From: Bradyrhizobium sacchari | GTDB lineage: Bacteria > Pseudomonadota > Alphaproteobacteria > Rhizobiales > Xanthobacteraceae | DNA length: 64,000 nucleotides | Assembly: GCF_002068095.1 (NCBI RefSeq) | Contig: NZ_LWIG01000026.1 | Location: 308,849 to 372,848, forward strand | Reading direction: 5' to 3' | Shown: piece by piece, positions 9,133 to 17,583 of the stretch | How positions within the stretch are numbered: position 1 is the first letter of the stretch | Layout of the letters: each line of letters opens with the position of its first letter | Notes under the pieces: model-generated | What the model was told of the DNA's origin: nothing | The model's input: the letters and a program-made list of their open reading frames with translations, nothing else | Database searches by the model: none | Translations under genes and position numbers: made by a program

Positions 9133-10050
9133 CTAGAGTTTGATCCCCGCCCGCGCTGCGGCCTGCGCCACGTATTTCTGCGTCTGCTCGAACGCGCCCT
9201 GCAGCGCCTTGGCTTTCGACATGTCGCTGATCTCGGCGAAGTGGGCGGCGACCGCGTCCGGCGTCCATTCGGATTCCGGCAGATTGATGCCCTCGCTCTC
9301 CACGATCTTGATCACCGCGAAGGAGCCGGCACCTGCACCCATGATGGTGCGGGTCGGGGCGTCCTCGCTCAGCATGTACTCGACTGCGGGCGTGATCGCA
9401 TTGGGCTTCATCAGTTGCAGCGCCTGCGGCGGCAGCAGCTCTTCGGTCATGCGGGTCGCCGCCGTCGGCGAGATGATGTTGACGCGGATGTTGGTCTTGC
9501 GGCACTCCTCGGCGAGCACGTTCATCAGCCCGACCATGCCGGATTTCGCCGCACCGTAATTGGCCTGGCCGAAATTGCCGTAGAGGCCGGAGGACGAGGT
9601 CGTCAGCACGATGCGGCCGTAGTTGCGATCGCGCATGCCCGCCCAGGCCGCCTTGCAGCAATAGAAGGTGCCGACGAGATGCACGTCCAGCACCTTCTGG
9701 AAATCGGCGGCTTCCATCTTGCCGAACGACTTGTCGCGCAGGATGCCGGCGTTGGCGCACATAAGGTCGACGCTGCCCCATTCTTTGGTGGCGCGCTCGA
9801 CCATGGCGGTGACCTGCTCAAAATTGGAGACGTCGGCGCCGTCAGCCATCGCGATGCCGCCCGCTTTCCGGATCTCCTCGACCACGGCTTCGGCCGGCGA
9901 CAGCGAGCCGCCGGTGCCGTCGCGCGCGCCGCCGAAATCGTTGACCACGACTTTCGCGCCGCGGCTCGCCAGCCCCAGCGCATGCGCGCGTCCGAGACCA
10001 TTGCCTGCGCCGGTGACGATGGCGACGCGTCCGTCGAACCTGATTGCCAT
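9133..10050 (-). CDS. Short-chain dehydrogenase, MFE-2 type 3-hydroxyacyl-CoA dehydrogenase-like
   Basis: A 305-residue SDR beginning MAIRFDGRVAIVTGAG. The cofactor loop TGAGNGLGRAHALGLASRGA (residues 12-31) and the segment VVNDFGGARDGTGGS match the (3R)-hydroxyacyl-CoA dehydrogenase domain of peroxisomal multifunctional enzyme type 2 and its bacterial relatives. The catalytic Ser, Tyr and Lys fall in TTSSSGLYGNFGQANYGAAK. NAD-dependent oxidation of 3-hydroxyacyl-CoA is the likely reaction. With the downstream-transcribed MaoC hydratase and acyl-CoA synthetase next to it, this forms a hydratase/dehydrogenase pair for beta-oxidation-like chemistry. ATG 10050 fits the family N-terminus; longer in-frame starts lie inside a repeat. 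Confidence 0.88.
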   Translation of the reverse strand: MAIRFDGRVAIVTGAGNGLGRAHALGLASRGAKVVVNDFGGARDGTGGSLSPAEAVVEEIRKAGGIAMADGADVSNFEQVTAMVERATKEWGSVDLMCANAGILRDKSFGKMEAADFQKVLDVHLVGTFYCCKAAWAGMRDRNYGRIVLTTSSSGLYGNFGQANYGAAKSGMVGLMNVLAEECRKTNIRVNIISPTAATRMTEELLPPQALQLMKPNAITPAVEYMLSEDAPTRTIMGAGAGSFAVIKIVESEGINLPESEWTPDAVAAHFAEISDMSKAKALQGAFEQTQKYVAQAAARAGIKL

Positions 10051-10070
10051 GAGTATGAGTCTCTGTTCTC

Positions 10071-10206
10071 TTTCCCTTCTCCCCGTGCGGGAGAAGGTGG
10101 CGCGAAGCGCCGGATGAGGGGTCTCTCTCGGCAGATTCGCTCGCGGAGAGAGACCCCTCACCCGCCTCGCGTTCCGCGAGGCACCCTCTCCCGCAAGGGG
10201 AGAGGG
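10071..10206. repeat. Long inverted repeat, family C copy 2
   Basis: CCCTTCTCCCCGTGCGGGAG at the left is matched by CCCTCTCCCGCAAGGGGAG at the right, with perfect inner arms GAGGGGTCTCTCTC and GAGAGAGACCCCTC. It lies between maoC and the SDR, just ahead of the SDR ribosome-binding region. Confidence 0.88.
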
Positions 10207-10279
10207 GTAAACCCCGCTCTGGGTTGCCTTTTTGAGCAGCGATGGATGGCCGGGTCAAGCCCGGCCGTGACGGCGTGGT

Positions 10280-10759
10280 TCAGGCGAAATAGATCAGGCC
10301 CAGCCAGTCGGCGACCAGCGCGGGCTTGTCCTCGCCCTCGATCTCGACCGTCACGTTGGTGCGGGACTGCAACTCATTGGGCTTGCGGAGCTTTGCTTCC
10401 GCCAGCACGAAGCGGCCACGGACGCGCTTACCCGAGCGCACAGGCGAGATGAAGCGCAGCTTGTCGAAGCCATAGTTCACGCCCATCGTGGTGCCGGCGA
10501 TCACTGGCATCACCTCATAGGACATGATCGACAGCAGCGACATGGTGAGGAAGCCGTGCGCGATGGTGCCGCCAAAGGCGGTTTCCTTCTTCGCTCGCTC
10601 CGGATCGACGTGGATGAACTGGTGATCCTCGATCACGTCGGCATAGGTGTCGATGCGGGGCTGATCAATCAGGTGCCACGAGGACACGCCGATCTCCTTG
10701 CCGACCATGGCCTGATAGGCTTCGAGCGCAATCGGCGGCTTCTTCCAGACTTCGTTCAT
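10280..10759 (-). CDS. MaoC family (R)-specific enoyl-CoA hydratase-like protein
   Basis: A 159-residue single hotdog protein, the usual length for the family. The hydratase motif DHQFIHVDPERA (residues about 46-57) supplies Asp and His, followed by GTIAHGFLTMSLLS of the central helix. Such enzymes hydrate 2-enoyl-CoA to (R)-3-hydroxyacyl-CoA in the cytoplasm, which would feed the (3R)-specific SDR encoded next in transcription order. The stop of this gene and the SDR start are separated by about 230 bp filled largely by a repeat. Confidence 0.9.
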   Translation of the reverse strand: MNEVWKKPPIALEAYQAMVGKEIGVSSWHLIDQPRIDTYADVIEDHQFIHVDPERAKKETAFGGTIAHGFLTMSLLSIMSYEVMPVIAGTTMGVNYGFDKLRFISPVRSGKRVRGRFVLAEAKLRKPNELQSRTNVTVEIEGEDKPALVADWLGLIYFA

Positions 10760-10776
10760 TTAGTCACTCCCGGCGC

Positions 10777-10881
10777 CGTCATTCCGGGGCGATGCGGAGC
10801 ATCGAACCCGGAATCCATCACACAGCAGAGCCTGCTGCGAAATGGATTTCGGGCTCGCGCTTCGCGCGCCCCGGAACGACG
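10777..10881. repeat. Long inverted repeat, family B copy 2
   Basis: CGTCATTCCGGGGCGATGCG at the left pairs with GCGCGCCCCGGAACGACG at the right; GGAATCCAT and ATGGATTTC form the inner stem. It lies between the acyl-CoA synthetase stop and the maoC start. Confidence 0.9.
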
Positions 10882-10890
10882 AAATCTCAC

Positions 10891-12609
10891 TTAGGTTTCA
10901 CTCCGTGTCTTCGGCAGTTCCGGAAACTCCTCCTCACGGAATTCCCGGCCGCGCAAAGGATCGCCCCGATCATCGTCGCGCTCCAGCCGTCGTAGCTGCA
11001 CGCGGCGGATTTTGCCAGAGATCGTCTTCGGCAGCTCGGTGACGATTTCAAGGCGGCGGATGCGCTTGAACGGCGCCAGGCGCGTGTGCAGGTGCTTGAA
11101 GATCGACAGCGCCGTTTCTGGCGTCCGCTCCGCGCCCGAAATCAGCAGCACGAAGGCCTTGGGAATCGCGAGCCGGATCGGATCGGGACTCGGCACCACC
11201 GCGGCTTCCGCGACCAGCTCGTGCTCGAGCAGCACGCTCTCCAGCTCGAACGGGCTGATGCGATAGTCGGAGGATTTGAACACGTCGTCGGATCGACCGA
11301 CGAAGGTGAGATAGCCGTCCTCATCCGCAAACACGACATCGCCGCTGCGATAGAGCGCACCTTCCGCGCCGGACAAGTTACCGTCGTCACTCTGATAGCC
11401 CTGCATCAGGCCGGCGGGTCGGTCATCGCCCAGCACCAGCGTGACCTCGCCCTCCTTTGCGGGATTACCGTCGGCATCGCTGATCTGCACGCGGTAGCCC
11501 GGCAACGGACGGCCCATCGAGCCGATCTTGATAGGCTGGCCCGGCGAGTTGCCAGCCAGCGCCGTGGTCTCGGTCTGGCCGTAGCCGTCACGAATGGTAA
11601 GGCCCCAAGCGGCCTGCACCTGGTCGATCACCTCAGGATTGAGCGGCTCGCCGGCGCCGCAGACTTCGCGAAGGGACATCTTGAACGAGGCGAGGTTCTC
11701 CTGAATGAACAACCGCCACACCGTCGGCGGCGCGCATAGCGTGGTGACGCCGCAGCGGCCGATGGTGGCGAGCAGCGCCTTGGCGTCGAATCGCGGCTGG
11801 TTGACCACGAACACTGTCGCGCCCGCATTCCACGGCGCGAAGAAACAGCTCCAGGCATGCTTGGCCCAGCCGGGCGAGGAAATATTGAGATGGACGTCGC
11901 CGGGCATCAAGCCGATCCAGTACATCGTGGAGAGATGGCCGACGGGGTAGCTGCGCTGGCTGTGCCGGACGAGCTTCGGCTTTGCCGTTGTGCCCGAGGT
12001 GAAATAGAGCAGCATCGGGTCGTCGGCATTGGTCGAACCGTCCGGCGTGAAGCTTTCGGAAGCCTTTGCCGCTTCGTCATACGCAATCCAGCCGTCGGAG
12101 GCCAAGCCGACCACGATACGGACGATGTTCTCAGCGCCCAGGCTCGCGAATTTCGCGACCTGATCCTGCGCCGCGACGACGACCTTCGCCTTGCCGCGCT
12201 CGAGGCGGTCGCGCAATTCGTCGGCGGTGAGCAGCGTGGTTGCGGGAATCACGACGACACCGAGCTTCATCGCGGCGAGCATCGTCTCCCACAGCGGAAC
12301 CACATTGCCGAGGAGCAGCAGAAGATGATCGCCGCGTCTCAGCCCCTGCGCGCGCAGGAAGTTGGCAACCTGGTTGGAGCGCTGCGAGAGCGCCGCGAAG
12401 GACAGTTTTGTCTGCTTGTCCTGCGCGGCGTCGACGATCCAGAGCGCGGGCCGGTCCTTGCTGTCCGCATTGGTCGCGAGTTCGGCGTCGAACCAGTCGA
12501 GCGCCCAGTTGAAGGGGACTGGATCGGGCCAGCGGAAGTCCTTGACCGCTGTCTCGTAGTCGGTGCGGTTCTGAAGCAGAAACGCGCGCGCGTCCTGAAA
12601 TGTCGTCAT
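10891..12609 (-). CDS. AMP-binding acyl-CoA synthetase (medium-chain/benzoate-CoA ligase-like)
   Basis: A 572-residue ANL-superfamily ligase. The P-loop LYFTSGTTAKPKLVRHSQ and the following GLMPGDVHLNISSPGWAKHA are typical of the ACSM/medium-chain branch; DGYGQTETT is the A5 motif, and the C-terminal domain carries ELPKTISGKIRR with the catalytic Lys. It activates a carboxylic acid to acyl-CoA via an acyl-adenylate; chain length or aromatic specificity is not determinable. The start MTTFQDARAFLLQN at 12609 is chosen because upstream in-frame codons run through a repeat. Context (maoC, SDR, valine genes) suggests a degradative acid such as a branched or medium-chain acid. Confidence 0.9.
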   Translation of the reverse strand: MTTFQDARAFLLQNRTDYETAVKDFRWPDPVPFNWALDWFDAELATNADSKDRPALWIVDAAQDKQTKLSFAALSQRSNQVANFLRAQGLRRGDHLLLLLGNVVPLWETMLAAMKLGVVVIPATTLLTADELRDRLERGKAKVVVAAQDQVAKFASLGAENIVRIVVGLASDGWIAYDEAAKASESFTPDGSTNADDPMLLYFTSGTTAKPKLVRHSQRSYPVGHLSTMYWIGLMPGDVHLNISSPGWAKHAWSCFFAPWNAGATVFVVNQPRFDAKALLATIGRCGVTTLCAPPTVWRLFIQENLASFKMSLREVCGAGEPLNPEVIDQVQAAWGLTIRDGYGQTETTALAGNSPGQPIKIGSMGRPLPGYRVQISDADGNPAKEGEVTLVLGDDRPAGLMQGYQSDDGNLSGAEGALYRSGDVVFADEDGYLTFVGRSDDVFKSSDYRISPFELESVLLEHELVAEAAVVPSPDPIRLAIPKAFVLLISGAERTPETALSIFKHLHTRLAPFKRIRRLEIVTELPKTISGKIRRVQLRRLERDDDRGDPLRGREFREEEFPELPKTRSET

Positions 12610-12640
12610 GGTGTCCGGGCCCGTCGATTGACATTCGCGC

Positions 12641-12727
12641 GTAGCCCGGATGAAGCGAAGCGCAATCCGGGGCGGCCTGCAACTCGAAGGGACCGTCCCG
12701 GATTTCGCTTCGCTCCATCCGGCTACG
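12641..12727. repeat. Long inverted repeat, family E
   Basis: GTAGCCCGGATGAAGCGAAG at the left pairs with CTTCGCTCCATCCGGCTAC at the right, with inner CAATCCGGGG against TCCCGGATT. It fills the gap between mmsB and the acyl-CoA synthetase gene. Confidence 0.88.
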
Positions 12728-12739
12728 GGCAAAGCCTCG

Positions 12740-13627
12740 CTATTTTCCAGCGAGGCTCCGAACGTGCTTGATAATTCCGGAAAAATCCACCCCACCCTGC
12801 CCGGCTGCGTCGAAAGACTGATAGATCTCCTGCGCATGCTTGCCGAGTGGCGTGGCCGCGCCCGCGGCCTTCGCGGCATCCTGCGCCAGGGTCAGGTCCT
12901 TCACCATCAGCGCCGAGGCAAAGCCCGGCTTGTAATCGTTGTTCGCCGGCGAGGTCGGCACCGGGCCGGGAACCGGGCAATAGGTCGTCAGCGACCAGCA
13001 CTGGCCCGACGAGGTCGAGGCGACGTCGAACAGCGCCTGGTGCGAGAGCCCGAGCTTTTCGCCGAGCGCAAACGCCTCGCTCACCGCGATCATGGAAATG
13101 CCTAGGATCATGTTGTTGCAAATCTTGGCGGCCTGCCCCGCGCCGGCGCCGCCGCAATGCACGATCTTCTTGCCCATGTTCTCGAGCACGGGCTTTGCCG
13201 CGGCAAATGCCTTGTCGTCGCCGCCGCACATGAAGGTGAGCGTCCCGCCCTTGGCGCCGCCGGTGCCGCCTGAGACCGGCGCATCGACCGACAGCACGCC
13301 ATTCTTGGCGGCGAGTGCGTGCGCCTGGCGCGCGCTCTCGACGTCGATGGTGGAGCTATCGATGATCAGCGCACCCTTGGCCATGGCGGGCACAACCTCG
13401 TTCCAGACGCCGAGCACATGCTTGCCGGCCGGCAGCATGGTGACGACGACATCGGCGCCCTTCACCGCACCCGCGGCGCTGTCGGCGATGCCGGCACCGT
13501 CGGCCTTGGCCTGGTTGCGCGAGGCCTCGACGAGGTCGAACGCCACCACCTTGTGGCCGGCCTTGACGAGGTTGGCGGCCATCGGGCCGCCCATGTTGCC
13601 GAGACCGATGAATGCGATCGTGGCCAT
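12740..13627 (-). CDS. mmsB: 3-hydroxyisobutyrate dehydrogenase
   Basis: A 295-residue beta-hydroxyacid dehydrogenase, the normal length. The NAD loop is GLGNMGGPMAANLVKAGHKV (residues 7-26), the substrate-binding motif is DAPVSGGTGGAKGGTLTFM, and the catalytic Lys sits in GAGAGQAAKICNNMILG. It oxidises 3-hydroxyisobutyrate to methylmalonate semialdehyde in valine catabolism. Its neighbours supply the preceding step (3-hydroxyisobutyryl-CoA hydrolase, 26 bp upstream) and the following step (mmsA). ATG 13627 fits MATIAFIGLGNMG and is preceded by GGAGGAAACG. Confidence 0.95.
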   Translation of the reverse strand: MATIAFIGLGNMGGPMAANLVKAGHKVVAFDLVEASRNQAKADGAGIADSAAGAVKGADVVVTMLPAGKHVLGVWNEVVPAMAKGALIIDSSTIDVESARQAHALAAKNGVLSVDAPVSGGTGGAKGGTLTFMCGGDDKAFAAAKPVLENMGKKIVHCGGAGAGQAAKICNNMILGISMIAVSEAFALGEKLGLSHQALFDVASTSSGQCWSLTTYCPVPGPVPTSPANNDYKPGFASALMVKDLTLAQDAAKAAGAATPLGKHAQEIYQSFDAAGQGGVDFSGIIKHVRSLAGK

Positions 13628-13653
13628 TGTCGTTTCCTCCGCTGTAGCGTTGA

Positions 13654-14721
13654 TTAGTTGAACTTCAGCTCGTCGGCCCCGATCTCGGCGAGATACGGCG
13701 CAAGCATGTCCGGCGTCACATCCTCGATTCCTCGCGGCGACCAGGTCGGGTTGCGGTCCTTGTCGATCACGGCGGCGCGCACGCCTTCGCGGAAATCGTC
13801 GCTGCGGAAAACCTCCAGCGCGGCGCGATATTCGCGCACCAGGCATTCTTCCAGGCTCGACGATTTGCGCGCAAGACGCAGCAGCTTCAGCGTCACCACC
13901 ATGCCGCGCGGCGATTTTTCGCTGAGCGTCTTCAACGTGGCTAAAGCGAAGTCGGAACCGTCACGCCTCAGCGCCGCGACGATATCCTCCATCCGGTCGA
14001 AGCCGAACAGCGCGTCGATCGCCGGCTCCTTCGCGGCGACCGGCCCTGCGGTCTCGCCGGTTGCAAAACCATCGATGAGCTTCCCGACTTCGGCGGCGGT
14101 CGCGCCCGGGCGCACCTTCGTCAGCGCCTCGCGCAGCTCGGGCAGCCTCGAAGCCGGCACCACCCAGTCCGCGAACTTCGCGTGGATCGCGTCCGGTCCA
14201 TTCATGGTCTGGCCGGTGAGACCGAAATAGGTGCCGATCTCGCCCGGCGAATGTGACAACAGATAGGTGCCGCCAACGTCGGGAAAGAAACCGAGCCCGA
14301 CCTCGGGCATCGCCAGCTTCGTGCGATCCGTGACGATGCGATGGCTGGCATGGGCGGAGAGCCCGACGCCGCCGCCCATCACGATGCCGTCCATGAAGGC
14401 GATATACGGTTTCGGGAATTTCTTGATCCGGGCATTGAGGATGTATTCCTCGCGCCACAGGATCTTGCCGAGGTCGCCACCAGCCTTCGAGCTTTCCCAG
14501 AGCGTACGGATGTCGCCGCCGGCACAGAGGCCACGTTCGCCGGCGCCTTCCAGCAGGATCAATGCAACGGCAGGATCTGCCTCGAAGCGATCGAGCGCCT
14601 TCTCGATGTCGCGAAACATCTCCAGGGTCACGGCATTGATCGCCTTGGGACGGTTGAGCCTGATGATGCCCGCGGCGCCCTCGACGCGGGCGACCAGATC
14701 GCCCTCTTCCGCACCACTCAT
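13654..14721 (-). CDS. 3-hydroxyisobutyryl-CoA hydrolase (crotonase superfamily)
   Basis: A 355-residue crotonase-fold protein, longer than a simple enoyl-CoA hydratase and matching the 3-hydroxyisobutyryl-CoA hydrolase subfamily. GGGVGLSAHASHRIVTD forms the oxyanion loop and MPEVGLGFFPDVGGTYLL carries the catalytic Glu and Asp characteristic of HIBCH. It hydrolyses 3-hydroxyisobutyryl-CoA to the free acid, protecting the cell from methacrylyl-CoA build-up. Its ATG overlaps the stop of the acyl-CoA dehydrogenase gene in an ATGA, so the two are translationally coupled; mmsB follows 26 bp later. Confidence 0.93.
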   Translation of the reverse strand: MSGAEEGDLVARVEGAAGIIRLNRPKAINAVTLEMFRDIEKALDRFEADPAVALILLEGAGERGLCAGGDIRTLWESSKAGGDLGKILWREEYILNARIKKFPKPYIAFMDGIVMGGGVGLSAHASHRIVTDRTKLAMPEVGLGFFPDVGGTYLLSHSPGEIGTYFGLTGQTMNGPDAIHAKFADWVVPASRLPELREALTKVRPGATAAEVGKLIDGFATGETAGPVAAKEPAIDALFGFDRMEDIVAALRRDGSDFALATLKTLSEKSPRGMVVTLKLLRLARKSSSLEECLVREYRAALEVFRSDDFREGVRAAVIDKDRNPTWSPRGIEDVTPDMLAPYLAEIGADELKFN

Positions 14722-15863
14722 CGTGCGCCCTCGATCAGTTTGCGCGCCACGATGAGCCGCATGATTTCATTGGTGCCCTCGAGGATCTGGTGCACGCGCA
14801 GATCGCGCACGATCTTTTCGATGCCGTATTCGCTGAGGTAGCCGTAGCCGCCGTGGAGCTGCAGGGCGTGGTTGGCGACCTCGAAGCCGACATCGGTGCC
14901 GAAACGCTTGGCCATCGCACACAGCATGGTGGCGTCGGGGTCCTTGCGGTCCAGCGCTGCCGCTGCGCGCCACAGGAAGGTACGCGCGGCCTCCAGCTCG
15001 ATCGCCATGTCGGCGAGACGGAACTGCAGGGCTTGGAATTCGTCGAGGCGCTTTCCGAACGCCTTGCGCTCCTTCATGTAGGCGCGCGCCTTGTCGAGCG
15101 CGGTCTGCGCACCGCCGAGCGAGCACGCCGTGATGTTGAGGCGGCCGCCGTCGAGACCGGCCATCGCGATCTTGAAGCCGACGCCCTCTTCGCTCAGGCG
15201 GTTGGTAACAGGCACGCGGGCGTTCTCGAACATCACCGCACGGGTCGGCTGCGCGTTCCAGCCCATCTTGCGCTCGTTGGCGCCGAAGGAAACGCCGGGC
15301 GTCTTGCCCTCGATGACAAGGGTCGAGATGCCGCCCGGGCCATCGCCGCCGGTCCGGACCATCGCGACCAGAAGGTCGGTGCCGCCGGCGCCGGAGATGA
15401 ACTGCTTCTGGCCGTTGAGGACGTAATGGTCGCCGTCACGTATTGCGCGGGTGCGCAGCGCCGCGGCGTCCGAGCCGGCACCAGGCTCGGTCAGGCAGTA
15501 GCTCGCGATCAGCTCCATGGTGCAGAGCTTCGGCAACCATTGATGGCGCTGGGTGTCGCTGCCGAAGGCATCGATCATCCAGCTCGCCATATTGTGGATG
15601 GAGATGAAGGCGGAGGTGGTCGGGCAGCCCGTCGCCAGCGCCTCGAAGATCAGCGCCGCGTCGAACCGCGTCATGGCGGAGCCGCCGACATCATCGCGGA
15701 TGTAGATGCCGCCCATGCCGAGCGTCGCCGCTTCGCGCATCACATCGACAGGGAAATGCTTCTCCTCGTCCCAGCGCAACGCATGCGGCGCGATCTTCTC
15801 CGCCGCAAACGCCAACGCCATGTCGCGAACCGCGACCTGATCCTCGTTCAGAGCGAACTGCAT
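14718..15863 (-). CDS. Acyl-CoA dehydrogenase, probable isobutyryl-CoA dehydrogenase
   Basis: A 381-residue flavoprotein of the ACAD family. SYCLTEPGAGSDAAALRTRA is the FAD/substrate signature and ILEGTNEIMRLIVARKL near the C-terminus carries Glu at the position used as catalytic base in short-chain enzymes. AFISIHNMASWMIDAFGS resembles the isobutyryl-CoA dehydrogenase (ACAD8) group. The position between mmsA and the 3-hydroxyisobutyryl-CoA hydrolase gene fits the isobutyryl-CoA to methacrylyl-CoA step. The start MQFALNEDQVAVRD at 15863 excludes upstream codons that lie in a repeat. No dedicated methacrylyl-CoA hydratase is in this run. Confidence 0.92.
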   Translation of the reverse strand: MQFALNEDQVAVRDMALAFAAEKIAPHALRWDEEKHFPVDVMREAATLGMGGIYIRDDVGGSAMTRFDAALIFEALATGCPTTSAFISIHNMASWMIDAFGSDTQRHQWLPKLCTMELIASYCLTEPGAGSDAAALRTRAIRDGDHYVLNGQKQFISGAGGTDLLVAMVRTGGDGPGGISTLVIEGKTPGVSFGANERKMGWNAQPTRAVMFENARVPVTNRLSEEGVGFKIAMAGLDGGRLNITACSLGGAQTALDKARAYMKERKAFGKRLDEFQALQFRLADMAIELEAARTFLWRAAAALDRKDPDATMLCAMAKRFGTDVGFEVANHALQLHGGYGYLSEYGIEKIVRDLRVHQILEGTNEIMRLIVARKLIEGAR

Positions 15864-15883
15864 GCTGGGCTGCTCACTATTCT

Positions 15884-15969
15884 CGTCATTGCGAGGAGCG
15901 AAGCGACGAAGCAATCCGGACTGTCTCTGCGGAAAGATCCTGGACTGCTTCGCTGCGCTCGCAATGACA
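15884..15969. repeat. Long inverted repeat, family A copy 2
   Basis: CGTCATTGCGAGGAGCGAAG at the left pairs with GCTGCGCTCGCAATGAC at the right; the inner arms are GAAGCAATCCGGA and TCCTGGACTGCTTC. It lies between the mmsA stop and the acyl-CoA dehydrogenase start and may set processing or termination within the operon. Confidence 0.9.
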
Positions 15970-15984
15970 GGCTGGGCTACAGCC

Positions 15985-17481
15985 TTACTTCATCAGCGGG
16001 ATCGAGAACTCCGCACCTTCCTTGACGCCGGACGGCCAGCGCGAGGTCACCGTCTTGGTCTTGGTGTAGAAGCGGACCGAATCCGGACCGTGCTGGTTGA
16101 GATCGCCGAAGCCCGACTTCTTCCAGCCGCCGAAGGTGTAATAGGCGATCGGCACCGGGATCGGCACGTTGATGCCGACCATGCCGACATTGACCTTGGC
16201 CGCGAAATCGCGCGCGGCGTCGCCGTCGCGGGTGAAGATGGCAACGCCGTTGCCGTAGTCATGGTCGGACGGCAGCGCCAGCGCTTCCTTGTAGTCATGC
16301 GCGCGCACGACCGAGAGCACCGGGCCGAAGATCTCTTCCTTGTAGATCCGCATGTCCTTGGTGACGTTGTCGAACAGCGAACCGCCGAGATAGAAGCCCT
16401 TCTCGTAGCCCTGCATCTTGAAGCCACGGCCATCGACGGCCAGCGTTGCGCCTTCCTTGATGCCGATGTCGATGTAGCCCTTGACCTTCTCGACCGCCTC
16501 GCGCGTCACCAGCGGACCGTAATCGGCTGACGGATCGATCGAGGTGCCGATCTTGAGCGACTCGACGCGCGGGATCAGCTTTTCCATCAGCCGGTCGGCG
16601 GTGGACTTGCCGACGGGCACGGCGACGGAAACCGCCATGCAGCGCTCGCCGGCCGAGCCGTAGCCGGCGCCGATCAGCGCGTCCACGGCCTGGTCCATGT
16701 CGGCGTCGGGCATGATGATGGCGTGGTTCTTGGCGCCACCAAAGCACTGGCAGCGCTTGCCGGTCTGGGCGGCGCGCTCATAGATGTATTGTGCGATCGG
16801 CGTCGAGCCGACGAAGCCGACGGCCTTGATGTCGGGATCGTCGAGGATGGCGTCGACCGCTTCCTTGTCGCCATTGACGACGTTGAGGATGCCGGCCGGC
16901 AGGCCCGCCTCCATCATGAGTTCAGCAAGCAGCATCGGCACGCCGGGGTCGCGCTCGGACGGCTTGAGAATGAAGGCGTTGCCGCAGGCGATCGCGGGAG
17001 CGAACTTCCACATCGGGATCATCGCCGGGAAATTGAACGGCGTGATCCCGGCGACGACGCCCAGCGGCTGACGCATGGAGTAGATGTCGATGCCGGGGCC
17101 GGCGCCTTCGGTGTACTCGCCCTTCATCAGATGCGGGATGCCACACGCGAACTCGGCGACTTCGAGGCCGCGCTGGATGTCACCCTTGGCGTCGGGCACG
17201 GTCTTGCCGTGCTCGCGGGCGAGGAGTTCGGCGAGCTTGTCATAGTCGCGCTGCACCAGCTCGACGAACTTCATCATGACGCGGGCACGGCGCTGCGGGT
17301 TGGTCGCGGCCCATTCGGGCTGCGCGGCGCGGGCATTCTCGACGGCGGCACGGACTTCGGCCTTGGACGCCAGCGCCACCTTGGCCTGCACGTCACCGGT
17401 CATCGGCTCGAAAACGTCGGCGGTGCGGCCAGAGGTGCCCTTGACCTCCTTGCCACCGATGAAATGTCCGATTGAACGCAT
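15985..17481 (-). CDS. mmsA: CoA-acylating methylmalonate-semialdehyde dehydrogenase
   Basis: A 498-residue aldehyde dehydrogenase. The N-terminus MRSIGHFIGGKEVKGTSGR, the ITPFNFPAMIPMWKFAPAIA cofactor segment and the catalytic Cys in GSAGERCMAVSVAV match the MmsA/ALDH6 family. It converts methylmalonate semialdehyde to propionyl-CoA (or malonate semialdehyde to acetyl-CoA) with NAD and CoA. It heads the minus-strand valine block and is divergent from a LysR regulator with a promoter and inverted repeat between them. ATG 17481 is preceded by GGAGACC. Confidence 0.95.
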   Translation of the reverse strand: MRSIGHFIGGKEVKGTSGRTADVFEPMTGDVQAKVALASKAEVRAAVENARAAQPEWAATNPQRRARVMMKFVELVQRDYDKLAELLAREHGKTVPDAKGDIQRGLEVAEFACGIPHLMKGEYTEGAGPGIDIYSMRQPLGVVAGITPFNFPAMIPMWKFAPAIACGNAFILKPSERDPGVPMLLAELMMEAGLPAGILNVVNGDKEAVDAILDDPDIKAVGFVGSTPIAQYIYERAAQTGKRCQCFGGAKNHAIIMPDADMDQAVDALIGAGYGSAGERCMAVSVAVPVGKSTADRLMEKLIPRVESLKIGTSIDPSADYGPLVTREAVEKVKGYIDIGIKEGATLAVDGRGFKMQGYEKGFYLGGSLFDNVTKDMRIYKEEIFGPVLSVVRAHDYKEALALPSDHDYGNGVAIFTRDGDAARDFAAKVNVGMVGINVPIPVPIAYYTFGGWKKSGFGDLNQHGPDSVRFYTKTKTVTSRWPSGVKEGAEFSIPLMK

Positions 17482-17514
17482 GGAATGGTCTCCTTCAGGC
17501 CGAGCTGGAACGCT

Positions 17515-17549
17515 TTGACAAATCCTATTGACCTGCATTTTATAGGATT
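17515..17549 (+). promoter_or_regulatory. mmsA/LysR divergent control region: sigma-70-like promoter and 8-bp inverted repeat
   Basis: TTGACA at 17515-17520 is followed after 18 bp by TTTATA at 17539-17544, a good promoter for the LysR gene. AATCCTAT (17521-17528) and ATAGGATT (17542-17549) form a perfect 8-bp inverted repeat with 13 bp between, overlaying that promoter. Arm length and position suit a LysR-type autoregulatory site that could also activate mmsA on the other strand. No binding is shown. Confidence 0.6.
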
Positions 17550-17583
17550 CAAGTCTGAGATAATGCACCATAGATGTGCGAAA

